Source: Sandaracinus amylolyticus
Lineage (GTDB): Bacteria; Myxococcota_A; Polyangia; Polyangiales; Sandaracinaceae
NCBI RefSeq assembly: GCF_021631985.1
Contig: NZ_CP070225.1
Span: 4,402,001 to 4,466,000 of the forward strand
Length of the DNA stretch: 64,000 nt
Reading direction: 5' to 3'
Both the position numbers and the translations under genes were made by a program. Shown piece after piece: positions 48,625-57,342 of this stretch; position 1 is the stretch's first letter, and every line of letters starts with the position of its first letter. Under the pieces are notes generated by a model, which saw nothing but the letters and a program-made list of their open reading frames with translations, searched no databases and was not told the DNA's origin.

Positions 48625-49434
48625 ATGCGACGACGCGACGCGATCACCACGGGCGTGATGGGAGCGACGGCCTTGCTCGCGGGCTGTCGTCCCGAGCCCA
48701 CCACCACAGTCGCGAGCGGAAGAGAGATCGATTCGATGATCACGCTCCGAAGGGCCGACGATCGGTTCCACACCGACATGGGCTGGCTCGACAGCCGCCA
48801 CACGTTCTCGTTCGGCGGGCACTACGACCCGCGCCACATGGGCTTCCGCGCGCTGCGCGTGATCAACGACGATCGCGTCACCGCGGGCGCGGGCTTCCCG
48901 ACCCACGGGCACCGCGACATGGAGATCCTGTCGTACGTGCTCGAGGGCGCGCTCGAGCACCGCGACAGCATGGGCACCGGCTCGGTGATCCGCCCCGGTG
49001 ACGTGCAGCGCATGAGCGCGGGCAGCGGCGTGCTGCACAGCGAGTACAACCCGCAGGCCGACGCGGGCACGCGCTTCCTGCAGATCTGGATCGTGCCCGA
49101 GCGCGGCGGGATCACGCCCTCGTACGAGCAGAAGCGCTTCGACGACGCGGAGCGCCGCGGTCGTCTCCGCCTCGTCGCGTCGCGCGACGGGCGCGAGGGA
49201 TCGATCCACGTGCACCAGGACGTCGATCTCTACGCGTCGCTGCTGGGCGCGGGGGAGCGCGCCGAGCTCGCGCTGCGCCCCGGACGTCACGCCTGGGTGC
49301 AGGTCGCGCGCGGCTCGATCCAGCTCGGTGATCAGACGCTGCGCGAGGGCGACGGTGCCTCGCTCAGCGACGAGGCACGGCTCGCGATCGAAGGTCGCGA
49401 GGACAGCGAAGTGCTGGTGTTCGATCTCGCCTGA
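48625..49434 (+). CDS. pirin-family protein with Tat/lipoprotein-type export signal
   Basis: A bicupin of the pirin/YhhW quercetinase family, 269 residues. The full metal-ligand set is present: His94 and His96 (THGHRDMEI), then His138 and Glu140 (LHSEYN). RHTFSFGGHYDP and LSYVLEGALEHRDS match the family. Oddly, it begins MRRRDAITTGVMGATALLAGC, a twin-arginine-like signal with lipobox, whereas pirins are usually cytosolic. It is in an operon with wrbA, suggesting quinone or flavonoid handling, here possibly in the envelope. The export is inferred from the N-terminus only; a start at the later Met38 (SMITLRRAD) would remove it. Confidence 0.85.
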   Translation: MRRRDAITTGVMGATALLAGCRPEPTTTVASGREIDSMITLRRADDRFHTDMGWLDSRHTFSFGGHYDPRHMGFRALRVINDDRVTAGAGFPTHGHRDMEILSYVLEGALEHRDSMGTGSVIRPGDVQRMSAGSGVLHSEYNPQADAGTRFLQIWIVPERGGITPSYEQKRFDDAERRGRLRLVASRDGREGSIHVHQDVDLYASLLGAGERAELALRPGRHAWVQVARGSIQLGDQTLREGDGASLSDEARLAIEGREDSEVLVFDLA

Positions 49435-49454
49435 GGCCGCGATACGCTCGGGCC

Positions 49455-50108
49455 ATGACTCGATGGCTCGTGCTCTCGATGGCGCTCCTGATGGCGATGG
49501 GGTGCGGTGACGACGACGGCCCCGCGGTCGACGAAGACGCGGGCGCCGGCGTCGACGCGAGCACCCCGATCGACGCCGGCCCGCGCGACGCGAGCACGCC
49601 CGTCGACGCCGGTGGCGACGATGCCGCCGCGACCGATGCGGGCGCGCTCGATGCGAGCGCGGACGGCGACGCGGGCGCCGACGCGTCGAGCCCCGACGCC
49701 GACACCGGCGAGGAGGGCGACACCTGCGAGCGTGCGATCGACGTGACCGCAGGCGTCGCGCTCACGGGCCAGAGCACGATGACCGCGACCGACGACTACG
49801 GCCCGATGGGCCCGGGCTGTCCCGCGGGTGGCGCCGCGTCGGGGCGCGACCTCGTGTACGTCGTGAGCCCCGCCGCGCAGACGACCTATCGCGTGCGCGT
49901 CACGCCGACGACGCCGTCGTTCGATCCGCTGCTCTACGCGGTGCGCGCGTGCGGCGGCACCGGATGCGTCGCGGGCACCACGCTGAACGATGCGGGAGAG
50001 CCCGAGGAGATCACGTTCACCGTCGATGCCGGCGCGATCGTGTACGTCGTCGTCGACGGCGAGCTCTCCTCGCGCGGCACGTTCGATCTGGCGGTCACGC
50101 TCGAGTGA
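49455..50108 (+). CDS. lipoprotein with Asp/Ala linker and PPC-like beta domain
   Basis: A 217-residue predicted lipoprotein (MTRWLVLSMALLMAMGC). A low-complexity linker of D, A, S, T and G spans about 70 residues. The C-terminal domain (TCERAIDVTAGVALTGQST, RDLVYVVSPAAQTTYRVRVT, VYVVVDGELSSRGTFDLAVT) resembles the bacterial pre-peptidase C-terminal beta-sandwich found on secreted proteins. It has no catalytic motif. Its last codons lie in a palindrome shared with the convergent gene. Confidence 0.72.
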   Translation: MTRWLVLSMALLMAMGCGDDDGPAVDEDAGAGVDASTPIDAGPRDASTPVDAGGDDAAATDAGALDASADGDAGADASSPDADTGEEGDTCERAIDVTAGVALTGQSTMTATDDYGPMGPGCPAGGAASGRDLVYVVSPAAQTTYRVRVTPTTPSFDPLLYAVRACGGTGCVAGTTLNDAGEPEEITFTVDAGAIVYVVVDGELSSRGTFDLAVTLE

Positions 50109-50120
50109 TCACTCGAGCGT
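50097..50120. terminator. 24-bp perfect palindrome spanning two convergent stop codons
   Basis: The palindrome is centred exactly between the TGA at 50106-50108 and the opposing stop at 50109-50111. Both proteins therefore end in VTLE. It probably works as a bidirectional terminator. Confidence 0.65.
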
Positions 50121-50978
50121 CACGCTCGCGCTGACACCCTGGGCGACGCTCACGTCGAGCGCGTAGGCGTTCGCGACGACCTCGGTCGTCGTGAACGCAC
50201 TCACGCTGATCAGCGCGTTCGAGCCGATCCCGCCGGCCGCGAGCAGCGCGGGATCGACGGTGAGAGTGCCGCTCGCGCCCGGCACGATGCAGCGCACGGC
50301 CGTGCCCGCGGCGACGAGCCCGAGCTGCACCGACTCCGCCGTCGTCGCGCCCCAGGTGAGCGTGAGCGGCGCCGCGCGCGAGATGCTCGTGGGGAGCGTG
50401 ATGTCGAGCGGCGAAGGCGCGATCACGTCGGCGGAGAACGCGGGCACGTCGGCGCCGGTCGCGGCGAGCGTCACCACGTCACCCGACTCGAATGCCGGAC
50501 CGGTGCCGAGCACGGAGTAGGTACCCGACGCGCTGGGCGCGCTCGCCGCGATGACCTCGGCACCGTCGATGGACGCGCTGAGCGCGCCCGCGTCGTCGCT
50601 CGTCACGCTCGCACCGCCGGGGCACGACACTCGGATGCAGTCACCGCGCTCGTCGTCGATCGTGCAGGCCGCGAAGAGGAGCCCGGCGCGGAGATCCTCG
50701 ATCGTTCCGGTCCCGAAGTACGCGAAGAGCACGTGGCGCACCTCGCCGCCGACGTTCGCGTGGGTGAGCGACACGAGCCCGCTGCGCGGCGTGGCGGCGT
50801 CCCCGGTCGTCGAGTCGGGCCGAGCGCCCGCGTCGGTGACCGACGCGTCGAGGCTGGTGCTCGCGTCGAGCGTCGAGGCGTCGGCGAGCGTCCCCGCGTC
50901 GTCTCCTGCGGGCGCTGGATCGGAGCACGCGACGAGCAGGAGCAGCGAAGCGAGTGGAGCAGGACGGAGCGGACGCAT
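50109..50978 (-). CDS. lipoprotein of unknown function
   Basis: A 289-residue predicted lipoprotein (MRPLRPAPLASLLLLVAC). A Asp/Ala/Ser/Thr linker leads to beta-rich sequence with a likely disulfide (LFAACTIDDERGDCIRVSC) and repeated strands. The ATG at 50978 is chosen because it places the signal peptide at the N-terminus. Stop codons abut those of the facing lipoprotein gene, and both share the same lipoprotein layout. No function is recognised. Confidence 0.7.
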   Translation of the reverse strand: MRPLRPAPLASLLLLVACSDPAPAGDDAGTLADASTLDASTSLDASVTDAGARPDSTTGDAATPRSGLVSLTHANVGGEVRHVLFAYFGTGTIEDLRAGLLFAACTIDDERGDCIRVSCPGGASVTSDDAGALSASIDGAEVIAASAPSASGTYSVLGTGPAFESGDVVTLAATGADVPAFSADVIAPSPLDITLPTSISRAAPLTLTWGATTAESVQLGLVAAGTAVRCIVPGASGTLTVDPALLAAGGIGSNALISVSAFTTTEVVANAYALDVSVAQGVSASVTLE

Positions 50979-51111
50979 GGGACCTCGTCGAGGGTGGTGT
51001 CGCGCGGCCAATCACGCGTCGTGCCGCACCAAACACGCGCCTTTTCGCGCGAGATCGTGCACTGGCCCGCACGCTGCGTGTGCATCGCGCTGCACGCGTG
51101 ACGACACGCCG

Positions 51112-51121
51112 CGTGATCACG
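51112..51121. promoter_or_regulatory. 10-bp palindrome in the divergent region before the SDR gene
   Basis: CGTGATCACG lies in the 242-bp space between divergent genes (50979-51220), which otherwise holds only several overlapping GTG/CAC-rich imperfect repeats. This is weak evidence for an operator. Confidence 0.2.
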
Positions 51122-51220
51122 TCGATGGTGGCGCATCGCCGCGCGACGATCGTCTCTTCGCCGAGGTCTCGCGTCGGTATGCCCGTTGCGGAGCGGACGC
51201 GCGTCGAAAGGAGAGACCGC

Positions 51221-52012
51221 ATGGCGAACGCAACGGACAAGCCCCTCGCCGTCGTCACCGGCGCATCGAGCGGGATCGGGCTCGAGCTCGCGCGGCAGTG
51301 CGTCACGAACGGGTTCGACGTCTTCCTGATCGCCGACGACGCGAAGGTCACCGAGGTCGCGGACGAGCTGCGCGACAAGGGCGCGACCACCTACGCGCGG
51401 CAGATCGATCTCGCGACCTACGAGGGCGTCGAGGACGCGTGGCGCGAGATCGTGGAGACGCGACGTCCGGTCGACGCGCTGCTGCTCAACGCGGGAGTCG
51501 GCGTGGCGGGTGACTTCGTGCGCGAGACGAGCCTCGATCGCGAGCTGCGCATGGTCGCGCTGAACTGCGACTCGGTCGTGCACCTGGCCAAGCGCGTGTT
51601 GCCGGGGATGGTCGCGCGCAAGAAGGGTCGCGTGCTGATCACGTCCTCGGTCGTCGCGCTCATGCCGGGCTCGGGCACCTCGGTGTACGGCGCGACCAAG
51701 GCGTTCGATCTCGGGTTCGCGGAGGCGCTGCGCGACGAGCTGCGCGACACCGGCGTGACCGTGACCGCGCTGCAGCCCGGGCCCACCGAGACGCAGTTCT
51801 TCCGGCGCGCCGGGATGGAGCACACGCGCGTCGGGCAGCAGCGGAAGGACGACGCGGCGATCGTCGCGCGGCAGGGCTTCGACGCGATGATGCGCGGCAA
51901 GCACAAGATCTACGGGGGGAGCCTCAAGACGCGCGTGATGGGCGTGCTCTCGGAATTCCTCCCCGAGCCCATCAAGGCGCGCACGCACGGCAAGATGACC
52001 GAGCCCGTCTGA
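51221..52012 (+). CDS. short-chain dehydrogenase/reductase
   Basis: A 263-residue NAD(P)-dependent oxidoreductase with a Rossmann fold. The cofactor loop is VTGASSGIGLELA. NAG is present in LLLNAGVGVAG, and the catalytic Ser-Tyr-Lys set is in TSSVVALMPGSGTSVYGATK. The classical PG motif is at LQPGPTETQFF. AAAGGAGAG precedes the ATG at 51221. The substrate is unknown. A membrane protein/XRE pair follows 24 nt later. Confidence 0.9.
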   Translation: MANATDKPLAVVTGASSGIGLELARQCVTNGFDVFLIADDAKVTEVADELRDKGATTYARQIDLATYEGVEDAWREIVETRRPVDALLLNAGVGVAGDFVRETSLDRELRMVALNCDSVVHLAKRVLPGMVARKKGRVLITSSVVALMPGSGTSVYGATKAFDLGFAEALRDELRDTGVTVTALQPGPTETQFFRRAGMEHTRVGQQRKDDAAIVARQGFDAMMRGKHKIYGGSLKTRVMGVLSEFLPEPIKARTHGKMTEPV

Positions 52013-52036
52013 TCCCGTATCCCTCGCAGGACGACG

Positions 52037-52465
52037 ATGTCCTTCGAGGAGAAGCGGACCTGGATCTATCTGATCGTCACGGCGCTCACCTACGCGGGGT
52101 ACGTCGCGATCGTCCTCGTGCGCGCGCAGGGCGTGCCGATCGCCGACGTGCCCTACGCGGGGCCGATGCTGGGCACGATCGGCGTCGCCATCGCGGCGTC
52201 GATCGTGGGCACCGTGGTGCTCTCGATCCGGGCGCCGCAGGAGGCGCACGAGAAGGACGAGCGTGATCGCGCGATCGATCGCTACGGCGATGTCGTCGGC
52301 TATTTCGTGTCCTCGGTGGGGGTGGTCGTCGCGCTCGCGCTCACGATGCTCGAGGCCGATCACTTCTGGATCGGCAACGCGATCTATCTCGCGTTCGTGC
52401 TCGCGGCGCTGATCAGCACGACGGTGAAGCTCGTCGCCTACCGCCGGGGCTTCTCGCCGTGGTGA
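52037..52465 (+). CDS. four-helix membrane protein paired with an XRE regulator
   Basis: A 142-residue protein with four hydrophobic helices (about 9-29, 43-63, 86-106, 113-133). Between helices 2 and 3 is a charged cytoplasmic loop, [20 protein letters not shown]. The charged loop and size resemble small DUF2178-type membrane proteins often found next to YozG-like regulators. The stop overlaps the start of the regulator gene, so the two are made together. The function is unknown. Confidence 0.7.
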   Translation: MSFEEKRTWIYLIVTALTYAGYVAIVLVRAQGVPIADVPYAGPMLGTIGVAIAASIVGTVVLSIRAPQEAHEKDERDRAIDRYGDVVGYFVSSVGVVVALALTMLEADHFWIGNAIYLAFVLAALISTTVKLVAYRRGFSPW

Positions 52466-52677
52466 AGCCGACGAAGGTCACGAATTCGATCCGGGCGCTG
52501 CGCTTCGCGCGAGGCGAGATGACGCAGGCCGAGCTCGCCGAGAGCGTGGGCGTCACGCGACAGACGCTGATCGCGATCGAGCAGGGGAAATACTCACCTT
52601 CGCTCGAGGTCGCGTTCAAGATCGCGCGCGTGCTCGGAGTCCCGCTCGATCAGGTGTTCCACTATCCGGACGAATAG
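52462..52677 (+). CDS. small XRE-family helix-turn-helix regulator (YozG-like)
   Basis: A compact DNA-binding protein of about 71 residues, essentially one HTH domain: [40 protein letters not shown], and a C-terminal [12 protein letters not shown]. The start is GTG 52462 (GTGA overlap with the membrane-protein stop) or GTG 52459. The arrangement suggests it controls its own operon with the membrane protein. Confidence 0.88.
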   Translation: MKPTKVTNSIRALRFARGEMTQAELAESVGVTRQTLIAIEQGKYSPSLEVAFKIARVLGVPLDQVFHYPDE

Positions 52678-52702
52678 CGCGCGACGAGAGTAGGTTTGCG
52701 CC

Positions 52703-53731
52703 GTGCGACCCATTCCGATCGGTGCGCTCCTGCTCCTGCTCGTGACGGGCTGCGGCGCGAGCCTGCGCGCGGGGGTGCCCGACGAGCTCCCCGGCGATGC
52801 GCTGCGCGTGGCCGAGACCGCGAGCGATCGCTGCATGCACGGCGCGCCCGGGCCCGAGAGCCCGTTTCGCGAGCCGCTCCCCGGCGCGGTCACCGACCCC
52901 GAGCTCGCGCAGCACCTCGCGCGCTTCCCCGCCGACGTCCGTCGTACCGCGGTGGCCGCGGGGATCGAGCCGCTGCTCGCGCGCGTGATGCGCGAGCGCG
53001 ATCGGGTCGGCGATCCCCACGCGCCGGTGCTGATCTCGATGCGTCTCGAGCTCGCAGAGCGCATCTCGTCGCTGCAGACGCAGCTCACGGCGATGGAGTT
53101 CGAGTGCGACTGCATCCGCGGGCTCCTGCAGACCGAGCTGCAGGAGTACGAGGAGGGCGAGACCGATCGACAGCTCGCATACACCGTCTCGTCGCTCGTG
53201 GTGGGTGCCAGTGCCAGCGTCGTCGCGGGCGTGTGGGATCTCGCGAACGCGCACGCGTCGACCCCGTTCGCCGAGGACGCGCCGCTGATCATCTCGATCG
53301 GCGGTGCCGCGATCACGACCGCGCTCGGCGCGGCGGCGCTGGTGCGCGAGCGGCGCTCGATCATCTACGTGCACGAGCACAACATCCTCGAGCCGATCGT
53401 CGACGGCGAGGACCCCGAGCTGCTCTACCCGCGCTTCGTGCTCCGCATGCTGACGATGCCCGCGGCCGACGGTGGGCCCTCGCCGCGCGACGAGCTGATC
53501 GCGGAGTGGACCGAGGTGATCGACGAGGCCGAGCTCGGCGATCAGCGCGCGCTCGCGGAGACGATCCTGTTCCGCGACGGCGGCGTGTACGACCCGCGAC
53601 TGCTCGCGCTGCACGAGAGCCTGCTGCAGTCGCTCGGCGCGAAGCTGGACTCGCTCGCACGCGACATCGATCTGCTCGCGAGAGCGGTGGCGATCGCGCT
53701 CGAGAGCAGCTTCGACGAAGAGGACGAGTAG
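52703..53731 (+). CDS. lipoprotein with coiled coil and hydrophobic segments, unknown
   Basis: A 342-residue protein with a GTG start at 52703 and a lipobox (ALLLLLVTGC). A coiled-coil-prone stretch near 115-150 (RLELAERISSLQTQLTAMEF) and two hydrophobic segments (SLVVGASASVVAGVWDLA and IISIGGAAITTALGAAALV) are visible. The C-terminus is acidic. No family is recognised. Confidence 0.65.
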   Translation: MRPIPIGALLLLLVTGCGASLRAGVPDELPGDALRVAETASDRCMHGAPGPESPFREPLPGAVTDPELAQHLARFPADVRRTAVAAGIEPLLARVMRERDRVGDPHAPVLISMRLELAERISSLQTQLTAMEFECDCIRGLLQTELQEYEEGETDRQLAYTVSSLVVGASASVVAGVWDLANAHASTPFAEDAPLIISIGGAAITTALGAAALVRERRSIIYVHEHNILEPIVDGEDPELLYPRFVLRMLTMPAADGGPSPRDELIAEWTEVIDEAELGDQRALAETILFRDGGVYDPRLLALHESLLQSLGAKLDSLARDIDLLARAVAIALESSFDEEDE

Positions 53732-53770
53732 CCGCTCGGGTGGGATACCAGACCGGCGGCGCGCGACGAT

Positions 53771-55501
53771 ATGTGCTCCCCGAGCATGCTGCCCGAGGAA
53801 TGCGACGTCGTGGTCATCGGTGCCGGGATCGGCGGGCTGACGAGCGCAGCGCTGCTCGCGAAAGCCGGGCACCGCGTCTGTGTGCTCGAGATGGCCGACT
53901 CCCCCGGCGGATACCTCGCGGGGTTCCGCCGCCAGAAGTTCCTGTTCGACACGGGGATCCACTGGCTGAATCAGTGCGGTCCCGGGGGCGCGGTGCGTCG
54001 CGTCCTCGACATCGTCGGACCGGGCGCGCCCGAGACTCCGATGCTGCGCAAGATCAGGCGCTACAAGGGGCAGAGCTTCGACTATCTGCTCACCGACGAT
54101 CCCGACGCGCTCCGGGATCGCATCGTGGCGGACGTGCCCGATCAGGCGCGCGGCATCGAGCGCTTCTTCGCGGCCTCGAAGGCGCTCGGCAGCGCGCTCA
54201 CCGGGTTCGCCGATCACATGCGGATCGCGGCGACGATGTCGCTGCTCGAGAAGGCGACGCACGGGATCGGGATGGCGAGCCGCGGCCTTCGCGCGCGTCT
54301 GCCGGGGTACCTGAAGTGGTCGACCGAGGACGCATTCGACGAGCTCTTCGAAGCGCCGGTGATGGCGCGCATCTTCTGCTCCGAGGAGCGTCTGCTCTCC
54401 TGCATCCTGCCGCTCGGCTGGGCCTACGAGCACGACTATCAGTGCGCGCCGCGGGGCGGCGCTCGCGAGCTCTGGCGCTTCTTGGTCCGCGCGATTCGTT
54501 CGTGGCAGGGCCAGGTCGTCTGCCGCACGCGCGTCGAGCGGATCCACGTCGAGAGCGGCCGCGCGACCGGCGTGTCGTACGTGACGGGAACGCGCCGCGG
54601 CTCGATCCGCGCGAAGTACGTGCTCGCCGCGTGCGATCAGGCGAGCGTGTACGAGCGGATGCTGCCGCCCGGGAGCGTCGATCAGGAGTGGGTCGCGAAG
54701 CTGCGAGAGGCGGAGATCGGCGACTCGCACGTGTCGGTGTTCCTCGGCCTCGATCGCCCTGCGGAGGATCTCGGCTTCGGCTCCGAGCTCTACATGCTCA
54801 CGCGCGACGACGTCTCGCGGCGCGACCACAACGCCGGTGATCCGACGCGCGTCGCGATCACGGCGCTCGCGGCCTCGGTGCGCGATCCGAGCCTCGCGCC
54901 CGAGGGAATGGGCACGCTGAGGCTCTGCGTGGCGGCGAACATCCGCGATGCCGACCACTGGAAGACGGGCCCCGGTCTCGCTCGTGGGCCCGAGTACGCG
55001 GCGTACAAGAACGCCTATGCCGACATCCTGATCGAGCGCGTCGAGCGAGCGCTCTCACCGAGGCTCCGCGAGCACGTCGTGGTCCGCGAGGTGGCCACGC
55101 CGATCACGCATCTCCGCTACACGGGCAATCGCGACGGCAGCATCGTCGGGACCAAGGCGAGCCGCGCGAACCTGTGGAGCGGAGTCGCGCACTACTTCAC
55201 GCCGGTTCGCAATCTGATCTTCAGTGGTCAGTGGGCCGAGCTCGGAGGCGGAGTCCCGATCGCAGTCAAAGCGGGCGTGAATGCGGCACTGCTCGTGATG
55301 AAGAGCGAGCACAGCCGCGCATTCCGGAGCCTCGTCGAGGCGATCGACGGAACGCGCGCGGTCGACGATCTCGACCCTGCGCTGCTGCAGCCCCTGCCGA
55401 GCGCGCCGACCTCCCGCCCCAGCGAGTACCATCCTCGTGATGATCATCGCGAAGATCCTGGCGGGCGATCCCGGGTCGGTGAGCGAGCTGGAGCGCGCTG
55501 A
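53771..55501 (+). CDS. FAD-dependent oxidoreductase, CrtISO/RetSat-like
   Basis: A 576-residue flavoprotein of the phytoene desaturase/carotenoid isomerase/retinol saturase group. The FAD fold is at VVVIGAGIGGLTSAALLAKA, followed by LEMADSPGGYLAGF and FDTGIHWLNQ, and the C-terminal NLIFSGQWAELGGGVPIAVK closes the FAD site. No other carotenoid genes are near, so a polyene or lipid substrate is inferred only from family. The last 20 codons run into the next gene (62-bp same-strand overlap) and look like a dispensable tail. The start could also be the second Met, five codons later. Confidence 0.85.
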   Translation: MCSPSMLPEECDVVVIGAGIGGLTSAALLAKAGHRVCVLEMADSPGGYLAGFRRQKFLFDTGIHWLNQCGPGGAVRRVLDIVGPGAPETPMLRKIRRYKGQSFDYLLTDDPDALRDRIVADVPDQARGIERFFAASKALGSALTGFADHMRIAATMSLLEKATHGIGMASRGLRARLPGYLKWSTEDAFDELFEAPVMARIFCSEERLLSCILPLGWAYEHDYQCAPRGGARELWRFLVRAIRSWQGQVVCRTRVERIHVESGRATGVSYVTGTRRGSIRAKYVLAACDQASVYERMLPPGSVDQEWVAKLREAEIGDSHVSVFLGLDRPAEDLGFGSELYMLTRDDVSRRDHNAGDPTRVAITALAASVRDPSLAPEGMGTLRLCVAANIRDADHWKTGPGLARGPEYAAYKNAYADILIERVERALSPRLREHVVVREVATPITHLRYTGNRDGSIVGTKASRANLWSGVAHYFTPVRNLIFSGQWAELGGGVPIAVKAGVNAALLVMKSEHSRAFRSLVEAIDGTRAVDDLDPALLQPLPSAPTSRPSEYHPRDDHREDPGGRSRVGERAGAR

Positions 55502-57053
55502 TCCCGACGCGTGGCGCGCCCTGATCGAGCACCTGATCGAGCACCGGCCCGCCGCGGCTCCACGCGAGCTCGTCGACGCGCTGCTCGAGGTCGATCCCGA
55601 CTTCGAGGCGTGGATGCGGCGCGTCTCCGACGCCACGGAGGAGGTGCGATCGACCTGGTTCGCGTCGACCACCACGGCGCTCCGCGCGGTGCGACCGTGG
55701 CTCGCAGCCGGCGTGCTCGCGACGCGCGGGCCGAGTCACCCTGCGTCGCTGAAGGTTCGCTACGAGAGCTGCTTGCGCAGCGCCGACGACGATGCGCTCG
55801 CGAGCGTGGTCGCGCTCGTCGCGGACCTGCGGGCGATCGACGCCGAGCCGGCGCTCCTGATCGACGCCCTCGACCTCGTGGTGCGACGGGCGCTGGAGGA
55901 CGGGCTGCCCGACGACGCGCTCGCGGCGGCGACGGAGGCCGAGTCGATCGCGCGTCGCGTGAGCGACGAGCAGCGCGCTGCGATCGCGGGCCGCTCGCGC
56001 GGTCGTGCGCTCCTCGCGGCCGGCAAGGTCGAGGAGGGCCTCGACGTGCTGCAGACGTTCCTCCGGACGCGCGGCCCGCGATTCGGCGGCGGCGGCACGT
56101 TCCGCGGATCGCCCATTCCGGACGATCCGCGCGAGGAGGCGATCGCGGAGGCGGTCACGATCGCGTCGTGGGCGATGGCGACCACGCCCGAGTGGGTCGG
56201 CGCGCTGGGCGGCATCGCCGAGCGATCGAGCGACGCGCAGGGCGCAGCTTCTCTCTGGAGCCGGTTCGACGCGGCGCTCGGCGCCATGGTCGCAGCGGCG
56301 GAAGATCCGTTCTCCGAGCTCGAGGTGGTCGTCCGGCAAGCGACCGAGCGCACGACGATGCGCACCGCGACCGCCGCGGCCGAGCGGCTCCATGCCGAGC
56401 TCCCCGACGACCTCGAGGCGGCCTCGGTGGTCGGCCGGCTCTTCGTGCGCGTCGGTCGCTTCGAGGACGCGTGGCGCGTGTTCGCGCGCGCCGCGCAGGG
56501 CGCGCCGGCGGACGAGCCGAGCCGCTCGCCCGCGTTCCTCGGCGCGGCGCGGGCCGCGGTGCGCGCGGGCGCGATCGACGATGCGGAGCGACTGCTCGCG
56601 GAGGCGCGGCGCGACGCGGTGGATCTCGACGAGCCACGCGCCGAGCTCTGCGCGATCGAGATCGCGCTCGCGCGCGGGGCGCCCGACGCGCTCGATCGCG
56701 CGTGGCGCCTCTTCGAGCAGCGTCGCGCCAGGCCGCGCGATCTGGTCGAGTCCGCGACCGGCTTCGGGATCGCCGACGCGCTCGCGAACGCGCTCCTCGC
56801 GAGCCGCGATCGACGCGCGATCGACGTGCAGCGCGCGGTGTGGGACGCGAAGCTCGCGCTCTGGGGCGAGTGCCCGGCCGCGTGGCTCGAGGAGCACAAC
56901 CTCGGGACGATCCACGTGGAGCTCGGCGATGCCGGCGCGGCGCGCCCGCTGATCGAGTCCGCGGCGCGCAAGCTCGAGCGACAGCTCGGCGGCGATCATC
57001 CTCACGCCGCGATGGCGCGACGCTCACTCGCGCGGCTCGACGCGACCGCGTGA
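55440..57053 (+). CDS. TPR-like helical repeat protein
   Basis: A protein of about 537 residues made almost wholly of Ala/Arg/Glu-rich helical hairpins with TPR spacing, for example DLVVRRALEDGLPDDALAAA, RALLAAGKVEEGLDVLQTFL and LFVRVGRFEDAWRVFARAAQ. The last motif (WLEEHNLGTIHVELGDAGAA) is a clear TPR. It has no signal peptide and is probably a cytoplasmic scaffold. The ATG at 55440 lies inside the 3' end of the flavoprotein gene; a GTG one codon earlier is possible. The partner is unknown. Confidence 0.72.
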   Translation: MIIAKILAGDPGSVSELERADPDAWRALIEHLIEHRPAAAPRELVDALLEVDPDFEAWMRRVSDATEEVRSTWFASTTTALRAVRPWLAAGVLATRGPSHPASLKVRYESCLRSADDDALASVVALVADLRAIDAEPALLIDALDLVVRRALEDGLPDDALAAATEAESIARRVSDEQRAAIAGRSRGRALLAAGKVEEGLDVLQTFLRTRGPRFGGGGTFRGSPIPDDPREEAIAEAVTIASWAMATTPEWVGALGGIAERSSDAQGAASLWSRFDAALGAMVAAAEDPFSELEVVVRQATERTTMRTATAAAERLHAELPDDLEAASVVGRLFVRVGRFEDAWRVFARAAQGAPADEPSRSPAFLGAARAAVRAGAIDDAERLLAEARRDAVDLDEPRAELCAIEIALARGAPDALDRAWRLFEQRRARPRDLVESATGFGIADALANALLASRDRRAIDVQRAVWDAKLALWGECPAAWLEEHNLGTIHVELGDAGAARPLIESAARKLERQLGGDHPHAAMARRSLARLDATA

Positions 57054-57057
57054 GCCT

Positions 57058-57089
57058 GCGATCGACCACGACGGGTGGTCGATGATCGC
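57058..57089 (+). terminator. hairpin after the TPR gene
   Basis: GACCAC/GTGGTC with a 5-nt loop is extended outward by GCGATC/GATCGC across a 3-nt bulge, starting 5 nt after the stop. The rest of the 289-bp gap (57054-57342) holds only GC-rich sequence and the AGGAGG site of the next gene. Confidence 0.5.
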
Positions 57090-57342
57090 GGGTGTGCGAG
57101 CGCTGGCGAGGCCGATGGTCCCGCTCACGTTCGGGAGCTCGTGAGACGAGGCGCGACACGCAACGTGGGAACGCGGTGCGCGCGAGGCGTGCTGCGCCGG
57201 ACCTGCTCTCGACTCGACGCTCTGCGCCGCTCGCAGAGGGCGCGCTGCGGCCGTGCGCCCTCGGTCCGCGCCTCGCGAGAGCTTGGAACGCGGAGTGCGG
57301 ATGCCTCGGGCGCGCTCTCGCGAGCGCAGGAGGACGTGACCG

